A program made the position numbers and the translations under genes. From Rostrohypoxylon terebratum (Eukaryota > Ascomycota > Sordariomycetes > Xylariales > Hypoxylaceae), in contig MU386085.1 of NCBI GenBank assembly GCA_022497145.1, forward strand, positions 1-17,762: a DNA stretch of 17,762 bases. The letters run 5' to 3'. The first letter of the stretch is position 1, and each line of letters starts with the position of its first letter. Below, piece by piece: positions 8,924-17,023 of the stretch. The notes below the pieces were generated by a model that was not told the DNA's origin, made no database searches, and was given only the letters and a program-made list of their open reading frames with translations.

Positions 8924-10133
8924 CTATGCATTATTCAACTTTTCCATCGCACCACCGTATCTCTCTCCGCAGACAGGGAACGTATCAAGGATCTTTCGGA
9001 TCTCTGTCAGATCCTCAGCACTTAGTGAGACAGTCTTGGAATTCTCGACAGCTCGCTCCACTTTGGTAGTGCCAGGGATAGGAATAGCTCCCATAGCTAC
9101 TACCCAGCTGATAGCTATCTGAGCTGTGGTCACACCTTTGCGTTTGACAATCTTCTCTACTGCCTCGACGAGTTTGAAGTTCTGATCGAAGGCTTCAGGT
9201 TTGAATCGTGGGAGGGCATGCCGAAAATCGTTCTCGGAGAGATCCTCGAACTTGCGTAACTCGCCCGTGAGCCAGCCACGACCGACAGGGCAGTACGCGG
9301 CAATAGGAATTCCAACTATACACATGGGTCTAAGTGTTAGCAGACGGATTTTGCTTTTTCAGAATTAATCGTTGTGTTACGTACGCTCATGACACGTATC
9401 TGAAATGCCATTATGAAGAGGGTCAGGAGTGAACAAGCTCATCTCGATCTCAACGGACGAGATAGGATAGACAGCGTGCACTTTTCGGATCGTGCTCGCG
9501 CTGACCTCACTTAGGCCGATCCCCCCAATCTTCCCCTCCTTTACCAGCTCAGCCATAGCCCTGATCGAAGTCTCTATGGGTACTTTAGGATCAACCCGAG
9601 CGCATTCGAAGATATCGATAGTCTTAGTGCCGCCTAACACTCTGATGGCTTCCTCAATAGAAGCGCGGATTCCTTCAGGGCTGCCATCGGGCCCACCTTG
9701 GAAGCTGAAGCATCCCTTAATACTGAGCACAACTTTGCTGGCATCTTCGGGATACTGCTCGAAGTAATGCTTGAGTAGATGTAACGAGTTTGCCTCAGGC
9801 GTACCATAGTGTATTCCCTGCATCTACGTTAGGTAACCTCAAACCCACGGACTGAGGGGAGAACTTCTATAATCGTTTCGGTCGTGGATTTCGCTTACAC
9901 CATTCCACAGCGTCGCGCCTTGCTCCAATGCCGCTTTCAACACTTTGATAGCTAGAGGGTATTCGACAGGCGCCCAAGGCTTTGTGAGACCTATCACAGG
10001 TCGTTAGCTCGGCCTCTATACGTATCACTCATAGCACATTTGGCGTGTATAAAAACCTACCTAGCATACCAAACCCTACGGGACCCACAGGCTTTCCACA
10101 AATCGTGGTGGGCGCGTGTCTATTTGGGCTCAT
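8924..10133 (-). CDS. Aldo-keto reductase, pyridoxal reductase (Plr1) type
   Basis: Exons on the minus strand are 10133-10061, 9990-9899, 9817-9385 and 9315-8924, read as 329 aa; introns are 70, 81 and 69 b with GT-AG ends and CTAAC before each acceptor. The product follows Schizosaccharomyces pombe pyridoxal reductase Plr1 along its length, which reduces pyridoxal to pyridoxine with NADPH in vitamin B6 salvage. Visible marks are the (beta/alpha)8 start (VGPVGFGMLGLT), catalytic Tyr59 (GIHYG), Lys89 (LSIKG), FECARVDPKVP at 115-125, GIGLSE at 144-149, and the NADPH-binding PIPGTTKVERAVEN at 278-291. The usual tetrad Asp is Asn54, as I recall also in Plr1. Length is close to the family norm. 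It probably acts in the cytosol. Other substrates such as small aldehydes or ketones are possible. Confidence 0.9.
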
Positions 10134-10325
10134 GGTGGAAGATATTGTGGTATTTGGAGTAGAAACAGATATTCAGGCAATGAATTTCCTGACCGAGAAA
10201 CACAGAATATGAAAGATTGGAATATATTTCGTTCTTAACACGGTTTGTGACCTCAAAAAGACAATACTGATCATCTTGTCATGTTTCGTGGACGGCGTGC
10301 GCTGAAATAGACCATTGCGGACATG

Positions 10326-10357
10326 GAGTTTGCGGTTATATCCGCTTAAGTAAACTC
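10326..10357. promoter_or_regulatory. CGG-N6-CCG site inside a larger inverted repeat
   Basis: CGG TTATAT CCG (10333-10344) has the inverted CGG triplets with a 6-base spacer bound by some fungal Zn2Cys6 factors of the Ppr1/UaY kind. It sits inside outer arms GAGTTT (10326-10331) and AAACTC (10352-10357). It lies about 200 b upstream of the reductase ATG. A CGG-N6-CCG match is expected a few times by chance in a window this size, so the nesting and position are the main support. Confidence 0.35.
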
Positions 10358-10536
10358 AAACCCGGAACCCAATCGTGAGGTTCAAAATGTCCGAACTGGA
10401 CTTTTAGCTTCTAGTTAACCCCGGACGCTAATTATAAGCTAGTTTATAGATAGTGTCATATAGGCCCCTAATGAGAAGTAGTTCACTTCCATGTTATAGT
10501 GGTTATATCTCGGCCGTAAACCCGTCATAGGAGAAA

Positions 10537-10551
10537 AAGGGGTGACCCCTT
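10537..10551. promoter_or_regulatory. Palindromic pair of STRE-like motifs
   Basis: AAGGGGTGACCCCTT is a perfect palindrome (7-base arms around one G) holding AGGGG and CCCCT, the stress response element bound by Msn2/4-type zinc-finger factors. It is about 400 b upstream of the reductase ATG, so stress control of that gene is possible (inference). Confidence 0.4.
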
Positions 10552-11157
10552 AGATATTTCGTCTGCCATGGAAGCTCTCAAGCATTGAAGCATAACGTAA
10601 GGTTGTTTCCGTTTTTTCTTAGACGATAAATTCACTACCTAAGTAGGTATTGAAATGGTATTTACTAGCATGAATGCATGATGAAGGCAGATATGGTACT
10701 CTGTCACCCAATTCTGAGCACGCACAACTCTTCCTATTCAAAGACCAAGTATGCATAATGCGTTTACATGAACGCAAGCGAATTTTAGCTATCTTAAATA
10801 ACCTGTACAGGTCTCCCACAGAATTGTACACCTCACACTTATTCAACAGACAAATGGTGGACTAGGCCCGCTTTAGCCAAACACACCCATTCGAACTTGC
10901 GGTTCCAGACCCGAAGCGAAAACCGCGCGTCGAACACCGGCCGACTGACTGGCTGGCTGACATAGGTACACTGCGCCGAACAATACGCCAACACCCTTGA
11001 AGTGCTGGTTTGGGACCTTACCTGTGCAGGAAATCTCCCCATGCTTATATCATGCATCCATTCGAACTTCCAACTTCCACCATGATGTATCCAGCGTAAA
11101 TGTCGTTTGAGTATGAGAGACTTTCTCCGTACCGAACACCTTCATAAGCAGGCGCAT

Positions 11158-12881
11158 TCAAAGGCTGGTCAGCGAGCCGCCTCGCATGACCCTGACCGCG
11201 CCTCCGTTTGGCGTGATCGCACCGACCGTGCTCTCGGCACTCATCTCGCTGCCGGCATCATCGTGCATCCCGACGCCGCCCTTGATATTAGTCCGTCGCC
11301 TCTCCAACTCGAGCGCGCGATCGCGTTCATCCCTCACCGCGTTCGCGGCGTGCAATCCCCTCGGGATACCCCGGCGCGTGTCCCGGCGCGATCTCACCTC
11401 GCTCCGCAGCGCGGTCCACGACGTGCTGAAGAAGATGACGGCGTTCCACACGCCTTGCAGGGGCAAGACGACGGCGCTGGCCAGGTTGAGCGCGAAGCTC
11501 GCCGTCTCCGCGTAGACAAGGTCGTGCACGCGGTTGATGCTGCTCGGCGTCCACGTCACGAACACGCTAATCGCGAACACGAACGACGTGCGCAGGTACG
11601 CTAGCTTTACCTGGTCCATGTGGTTGAAGCGCGCTCTCCAGCGACCCCAGTTCTCGCTCACGCGCGAGCGAAGCCCGGGGCGCGGGGCCGGGTCTGCCGT
11701 GATGTGGGTCACGGTCGTCTGGTACGGGTTCGGTGAGGAGATGGGGGTGGCTGGACCGTCGAAGTAGGATTGGTTGTCGGGCGGGCCGTCGAACCAGTTA
11801 TGTGGCGGCGGCGCAGCAGGGCTGGATGACGAGGGACCGGAGATGGGGTGCGCTGTCGTGGAGTTGACGGTGGTGACTTGAACTACTTCTCGGTTGATGC
11901 TGCCCATAATTGCCGCATTTCCGAACAGAGCCTGGCGGTAAAGTTAGCGACCTGGTGTCGAGTGTTGGTATGGTGTATGTCACATAGAGCTTACCTTCTC
12001 CCCTGAATCTCGAGCGGTCGGCGCATCCCGAGTAGGGTTACTCAAGGATAGATTGCGGAGTTGGTTCCGTTGCTTGAATACATAATACCCAACGGCAGCG
12101 TAGATACATGTTGACAGGATGATGCAGACCCATATGGGAAGATAATATGTATAAATTCGCAAGTTGGACCAGTCCTTATCTATCCAACACCAAATCTGAT
12201 ATAGCTTTGAGTCAGCATGGGCCATGATGATGAGATCGCGATACGACGATGGAAACAAAGGAGGGAGGGGTAGTGAGGACCTACCGTTGCATTACCGTAT
12301 ACGTTCTGTCCATCGCCGCCACGCACGACTAGTAGCCATAAAGAAGGTATGAATGGAACACCATAACACACCAAGAAATATGCCCACCAGTAGCGGAGAA
12401 AGCTGTTCGGGTTTGCCGAGAAGAAGAATACCATGTATACATTGACTGCCATGGCAAAAGACCACCATGGATCTGATTGCATAAATCTGACAGTGCATTA
12501 GTCCAGCTTCCTCGGTATTCATAGCCCTGATGTAGATCTCCGTATCGAAGTGATTTGGTAGCAAACTCACAGTTCAAACATGAAGGCCTGAGCCTGGCAG
12601 AGGCGACTGTTAGAACCTGCCAGAACTCCCGAATATCCCATCAGACAGGCAATGCTGGCTCCGAGGTTTGCAAAAGACGCAAATACAATGAAAGTGTTCG
12701 GCACGGATCGGAGTCGCTTGAAGAAAGCGTAGGCGATGAAGATGAAGAGGACACCGGTGATGGACAAGGCGGCCCCTAGACGCTCGAAGACCACGATCGT
12801 CTCGATATGTTGTCTTGTAAGCGCCCCGGGCGCGACAACCTCTCCGCTGCCATCAGGGTCTGTACGTATAATGCTACCCAT
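11158..12881 (-). CDS. Seven-transmembrane G-protein-coupled receptor, cAMP-receptor-like (fungal GprH type)
   Basis: Minus-strand exons 12881-12571, 12486-12285, 12195-11995 and 11931-11158 give 495 aa; introns are 84, 89 and 63 b with good GT-AG ends. Seven hydrophobic spans are seen: about 33-55, 61-83, 100-126, 136-158, 185-211, 350-370 and 381-406. C94 before span 3 and C174 in loop 2 (IWCW) could form the usual disulfide. Loop 3 is long (about 135 aa) and Ser/Pro-rich, and a charged tail follows span 7. TWTPSSINRVHDLV in span 6 and the overall layout match fungal receptors related to Dictyostelium cAMP receptors (class V, GprH-like), which act at the plasma membrane in nutrient signalling. 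The ligand is unknown. The frame stays open upstream to a Met at 13028; the ATG at 12881 was chosen because it gives a normal short N-terminus. The last exon is far more GC-rich than the others. Confidence 0.88.
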
Positions 12882-13840
12882 CACGATGGCCGTGACTAGG
12901 CTAGGGTGAATGGATGAGCATAGGGGTATCCCGTAGCTATCCTGTATAAACAGCTCGTTTTGAGAGCAGTTTTGATGAAATATCCAAATTGTACGATACT
13001 GGAGGTAGACCAGCGAACGCGAAGGCAATTATTCCATGAACGAATTCAGGGAAACGCGGAACCGTGATTACATTGGTCACTCCTATTATCACATACATCG
13101 GAGGAGTAGGTATGGGCGTGTTCGGTATTCGAGATTATATCAATCTCTACTAGGTGCTAGGTAGGAGGAGGAGGATGATTGTGTTGACGATCCGACAGAT
13201 GTACTAGGTAGACTATTGGCGAAGAAGAAGAAGACAGGGAGTGTAGATTAATGGCGGCTAGTCATTCAGGAGGGGGCATAAATCAAGGTAAAAACATGTA
13301 TGTGGTGGTTTGGGCAAATGAAACGCGTATAGGTAACGGAAATTCGTTGGTGATAAGGAAGAAAGTGTTGAAGCCAGAGATTCGGCGGATGGTAACGTCG
13401 GTGGGTTGAGTAGCAGATATGGGATGGAAGTAAAACTGACTTATGGATGATAGGTACGTTAGGTATTTTCTAGGCAGACAAAATGCTAGGGAGCTCATTT
13501 GAGGGATCTTCAAGATAGGTAGGTAGATAGACAGGTATAAGAGGGTTTCCAGAAACTGGATATAGAAACTGGATATGATACGAAAACTCGAACAGCTTGG
13601 AAATATTGGTGGACCTAGGGATAACAATTAGAGGTGCCAGCTGCCAGTTGCCATAGTAGTCATACACCAGAGACCAACTGAGCGCCCGTGGATAGGAAAA
13701 GTATCACGGGAACAATATCGAGGTTTAATGGAAGTGAATTAGAACAAGCCCATATACGCATGATTCCGCAAGCCTTCGCTTGTTAGTCGGATATAAGTGA
13801 CGCCAACAGATGCATGTTCAGGTGGTCCGCATCAATGATT

Positions 13841-13864
13841 ACCTAGGTACTAGGTAGGTAGGTA
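13841..13864 (+). repeat. CCTAGG/TAGGTA cluster
   Basis: An ACCTAGGT palindrome is followed by TAGGTAGGTAGGTA, a compact example of the window-wide intergenic repeat family. Confidence 0.7.
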
Positions 13865-13900
13865 TGAAAGGAGGGGGCAGCTGACGTAGGAGGAATGTGT

Positions 13901-13919
13901 TAGGTAGGTAGGTAGGTAT
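13901..13919 (+). repeat. TAGG tandem repeat
   Basis: Four or more units of TAGG in a row (TAGGTAGGTAGGTAGGTAT). It is the reverse-orientation counterpart of the TACC tract at 6126-6143. Confidence 0.8.
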
Positions 13920-13924
13920 GCATG

Positions 13925-13959
13925 CACAGCTGTACCTAGTATACCTAGTATGAGCTGTG
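13925..13959. repeat. Inverted repeat around CCTAGTATACCTAGTAT
   Basis: CACAGCT (13925-13931) and AGCTGTG (13953-13959) are perfect inverted arms around a 21-base centre that holds two CCTAGTAT units. It could form a small hairpin. Confidence 0.5.
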
Positions 13960-14293
13960 TGCTCGTCTCATGGCGAAAAGGAAACGCACTTCTGGACACT
14001 CCCGGACACTTCAAAACGTTCTTTCCCAGCCGGGCTGCTAGGTACTGGTAGGTGGGTAGCAGCAACATGAATAATTTTACCGGTCCCTTCCATAATTCCC
14101 AGAAACCAGACTCTGGCCTCCTGGCAATTTACGATGTTGTACGGCAAGCGACGTTACCCGAAGAAAAGAAGAAGGCCATGTGGAGAAGTACGAGAATGGT
14201 CCATGGCCGCAATAGGCACATATAGAAGATGTAAAGATGCGTACCCTGCGAGCCTATGAGACACAATCCTAAATAATGTTCTTGGTATATATA

Positions 14294-14336
14294 GGTATGT
14301 AGGCATGTAGGTATGGATGTATGGATGTATGGATGT
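14294..14336 (+). repeat. ATGTAGG / ATGGATGT short tandem repeat
   Basis: A run of imperfect GTATGTAGGCATGTAG units passes into three units of GTATGGAT. It is a microsatellite-like tract and likely length-variable between strains. Confidence 0.7.
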
Positions 14337-14450
14337 AAGGAAATGTGAGACCTTTAGGTGGGCTTCTTTCAGAGGCATTTACAGCCTTACCGAGTGCACC
14401 GGTGCACTGGCGATAAAAAAGCATTATAAGACATTTTATTACCAGAAAAG

Positions 14451-14479
14451 TTGGTTGGTTGGTTGGTTTTTTTTTTTTT
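14451..14479 (+). repeat. TTGG repeat with T-tract
   Basis: Four TTGG units are followed by a run of about 13 T. It is a simple low-complexity tract. Confidence 0.8.
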
Positions 14480-14726
14480 CGAGGCCTGGTTGTTTGAGCT
14501 TATGCTAAAAGATGGCATGCAGATGCAGAGGCCTGGAAGTAAGGGGGGAGGTTGGTCGATACCCACGAACTAGAGAAACTACTAGGTAGAGAAACTATCA
14601 GCTGGACGGGAACAGCCTAAGACATCCATGATTAAGACATCAAGATCACCCCGCAGATCGCCATGATCGCTATGATCTGCATGTTCTACATGTACTAACT
14701 ACATGTTCAGGCGAGCCTCATCAGAT

Positions 14727-14765
14727 ACTGGCTGACTGGCTGACTAGTTGACTAGCTGACTAACT
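14727..14765 (+). repeat. CTGACTGG/CTGACTAG tandem repeat
   Basis: About five imperfect 8-base units (ACTGGCTG, ACTGGCTG, ACTAGTTG, ACTAGCTG, ACTAACTG) in a row. The drift along the array suggests an old microsatellite. Confidence 0.75.
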
Positions 14766-16348
14766 GCCCAGGTGACTAGGTAGGCCCATCGATGGTATAT
14801 AAGAGTGCAATGTAGGATGTAGGATTGGAAGAGACTTATCCAGGCAAAGTCGCAAAGATCGGTGACTTAGGTAGTACATAATCGTGGGGCTTAATCCATG
14901 ATATTGTTATGTACCTAGTAGGTATAGTAGGTATACCTAGTACCTACCTAGGTTAGTATGCTGTATTGTTAGGACAATCGGGCCAGTGGCTTCCTTGGCT
15001 GCTCGCTGCTGGCTACTCGCTGCTCGTATTGATGTCGATGTCAGTGCCGATGTCTTCAAGGTTCAGGGCGATCTTTCCAGGGAAGAGCTGCGGAGAGCAA
15101 ACTCCTGGGCAGTGTAACGGGGAGTGGATGTTGGAGAAGCGGTTTCCCCGTTTCCCCTAACTTACGAAAATTGTCTGTCTTGCATTTTTTTTCCCTTCTT
15201 CTCCGCGTGGGATTTTAGGAGGTTAGTTGCAGGGGGGGCGTTACCGCGTGTTTAGTGTTGGAGCTTGGGACTTAGAAGAGCCAGTTTTTTTTCCCCGGGG
15301 ACGATTAGCTATATCCATCCTTGCTTGCGTGTAAATTGCCCTAGATCTACTAGGTACTAGGAAGGTAGGTATAGACGGAAAAATAAGTCTAGGTAAAATT
15401 AATAGATATGATTTCTTCCGAGTCTGCTTCTCGATTTTATGTCCTTACTATTAATGGATACATACATCCATAGGACTATAGGTAGGAGGTACCTATTCGT
15501 AAATAGTTCGGCTCATAGGACAACATTGAATGGACAATGATCAATGACTGCGGTGAACAAAGTGCATTATTTTATCGCTCTATGACGGGTAGCTGTTTGC
15601 TACACTGCATGATGCGAGCTGCAGCGACGGACGACGGGATAACAACGATCCAATAACGAACAGCTCTCACATCTCATCAGGCTCAAAGAGATGCACCGAG
15701 GCTAGATGCTGCCGTTTCGAGGGGTTGGCCCAACTGAAACCAATCGTTGGTTCGGGGTCTCGGTCGCGGAATTAGTGATCTAGGATGACTAGGATGTCTA
15801 AGGTATTGTATCCAAGCTGTCCAAGTCTCCAAGATAACCTCAAGGTTACCTACCTCGATGTTTATGGAAGACTGCAGTTAGCGACAATGATTTCCGCTCC
15901 ATTTCCCGTTTTTTTTTAACGATTCACTTCATACTCTTAGATAAAGACCCTCAGACCCATAGATCCGTGGATCCGATTTCCCGAACCTATCGTCATCAAT
16001 CTATGTTCGAAGTGCGATATTCGGATCGTGCGCCGAGCTCCGAGCATAAACTATTTCGATAAAAAAAACGGTTGTAGAAAAAATGAAGGAAAGAAACCCC
16101 AAAGTTCGCGTTTGTTATTTAGCGTGTTCACGGGGATTGGGGTACGTGCCTATCTCCCAAATACCACTCCATCCTAGCAACTAGCATCATTACATCCATA
16201 TAGTAGGTAGTTTTAGCAGGTCCTTAGCCCTGGAATTTCAATGTTAGCCCGCAAGAACGTCCCTGAGAACCCCACTGTATAACCCACAGTGTCTCTGCCC
16301 GCCCATGGGGAAGGTAGGTATTATCCATTATTATGTACCTCCCTAGGT

Positions 16349-16356
16349 AAGCAGCT
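16349..16356 (+). repeat. Left target-site duplication, AAGCAGCT
   Basis: AAGCAGCT directly precedes the left end of the hAT-like element and is repeated without mismatch at 17016-17023. Eight bases is the hallmark duplication length of hAT transposons. Confidence 0.85.
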
Positions 16357-16368
16357 TAGGGTTCCGCA

Positions 16369-16401
16369 TTATACGTATAATAGACTATTATACCGTATAA
16401 T
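16369..16401 (+). repeat. Left subterminal GTATAAT repeat of the hAT-like element
   Basis: A 33-base unit that matches 16931-16963 in direct orientation at 30 of 33 positions. Its core is a 19-base inverted repeat, GTATAATAG-A-CTATTATAC (16375-16393). Further ATTATAC/GTATAAT copies continue to about 16463. It is a candidate transposase-binding array. Confidence 0.75.
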
Positions 16402-16690
16402 GGTATAATACCATTATACACCCTATTATACTAACTAAACACGTATTATACCAGTATAATAGCTTATAGGGGGTTTATTTTCCTCTTTTTGCAATTGGAA
16501 TTGCCTTATTTCGAAACTACACAACTTTTTAACCTTATTTTACTTATTTACGATTGTTTTTTGATCTACACAAACCCGGGATCTAATAAAACTCTCGTTT
16601 GGAGACTTTTGAAGCCAAGAAACCGTGTGGGTCCGCATCACCAAGTAGGAGCCTGGAGGCCATTTTCAACACCTGGGTCCTGGGCAGTCT

Positions 16691-16726
16691 AGTAGGTATT
16701 AAACGCCAAAAAGACTAATACCTACC
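16691..16726. repeat. Internal hairpin of the hAT-like element
   Basis: AGTAGGTATTA (16691-16701) and TAATACCTACC (16716-16726) are inverted arms matching at 10 of 11 positions around a 14-base loop. It lies in the middle of the element and could form a stable hairpin. Confidence 0.55.
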
Positions 16727-16930
16727 AGCGCAAACGCGTTTATTTACGTTAATTCTAAATCTTCAATTATAGCAACCGATCAGAAGCTTGCTCAATACCT
16801 ACTGAAAATACACGATTGGCTATTAAAGTTACCTATTATTTCGAGAAATTTTAAAGCAAAAGTGGATGTATTAAATGAATAACCCCTGTACACAAAATAA
16901 TTGGGCCGCCAAAAGGTTTCGCCGAACCCG

Positions 16931-16963
16931 TTATACGTATAATAGTCTATTATACGGTATTAT
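16931..16963 (+). repeat. Right subterminal GTATAAT repeat of the hAT-like element
   Basis: The partner of 16369-16401, with the same inverted core, GTATAATAG-T-CTATTATAC, at 16937-16955. It is followed by several TATTATAC units up to 17000. It is preceded at 16921-16930 by GCCGAACCCG, an extra copy resembling the outer end sequence. Confidence 0.75.
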
Positions 16964-17015
16964 ACATTGTATTATACGGTATTATATTTTTGGTATTATA
17001 TTTTGCCGAACGCTA

Positions 17016-17023
17016 AAGCAGCT
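17016..17023 (+). repeat. Right target-site duplication, AAGCAGCT
   Basis: AAGCAGCT directly follows the right end of the hAT-like element and is identical to 16349-16356. Confidence 0.85.

Larger units (their letters stand above)
10134..11157. other. Promoter region of the reductase gene and 3' flank of the receptor gene
   Basis: About 1 kb without a believable gene. The reductase is transcribed away from it to the left and the receptor ends into it from the right. It holds a CGG-N6-CCG site at 10333-10344 and a back-to-back AGGGG/CCCCT palindrome at 10537-10551. Short ORFs on both strands at 10619-11057 show no recognisable content. Confidence 0.5.
12882..16356. other. Long gene-poor, repeat-rich flank
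   Basis: About 3.5 kb upstream of the receptor with no ORF I believe. The first part probably holds the receptor's 5' leader and promoter. Contents seen: TAGGTA/CCTAGG words near 13844-13864, 13901-13919, 14912-14952 and 15350-15371; a CACAGCT/AGCTGTG inverted repeat at 13925-13959; short tandem repeats near 14294-14336 and 14727-14765; TTGG repeats plus a T-run at 14451-14479. A 64-codon ORF at 14966 has a hydrophobic run, but nothing else supports it. A non-coding transcript cannot be excluded. Confidence 0.5.
16357..17015. mobile_element. Non-autonomous hAT-type transposon (MITE-like), 659 b
   Basis: The element is bounded by perfect 8-base direct repeats AAGCAGCT at 16349-16356 and 17016-17023. 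Its ends are short imperfect inverted repeats: TAGGGTTCCGC on the left and, read inward from the right, TAGCGTTCGGC, matching at 9 of 11 positions. Both fit the YARNG start of hAT ends (TAGGG, TAGCG). Next to each end are AT-rich subterminal clusters of GTATAAT/ATTATAC (about 16368-16463 and 16931-17000), as many hAT elements carry for transposase binding. No transposase is encoded; the 67-codon ORF at 16489 is not convincing, so it must have been moved by an enzyme from elsewhere. The intact target duplication suggests a fairly recent insertion. The superfamily call is inferred from duplication length and end bases. Confidence 0.8.

Noticed and set aside
11107..11604. 165-codon plus-strand ORF and other long ORFs opposite or out of frame with the receptor's last exon
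   Set aside because: They arise from the high G+C and low stop frequency of that exon. The minus-strand reading gives clear transmembrane spans and a coherent receptor; these ORFs give none.
12292..12577. Minus-strand ORFs overlapping receptor exon 2 in other frames
   Set aside because: They read through the first receptor intron in a shifted frame; the spliced frame gives a continuous set of membrane spans.
13283..14378. Several Tyr/Pro-rich minus-strand ORFs upstream of the receptor
   Set aside because: Their composition (repeated YLPTYL-like runs) is the translation of TAGGTAGGTA and GGTATG repeats, not of a protein-coding gene.
14966..15160. 64-codon ORF with hydrophobic N-terminal run as a small secreted protein
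   Set aside because: The hydrophobic run comes from a low-complexity CTGCTCGCTG-type stretch; there is no good start context, cysteine pattern or domain.
16489..16692. 67-codon ORF inside the hAT-like element as a transposase remnant
   Set aside because: Too short and without the hAT dimerisation or zinc-finger features; composition is consistent with chance.
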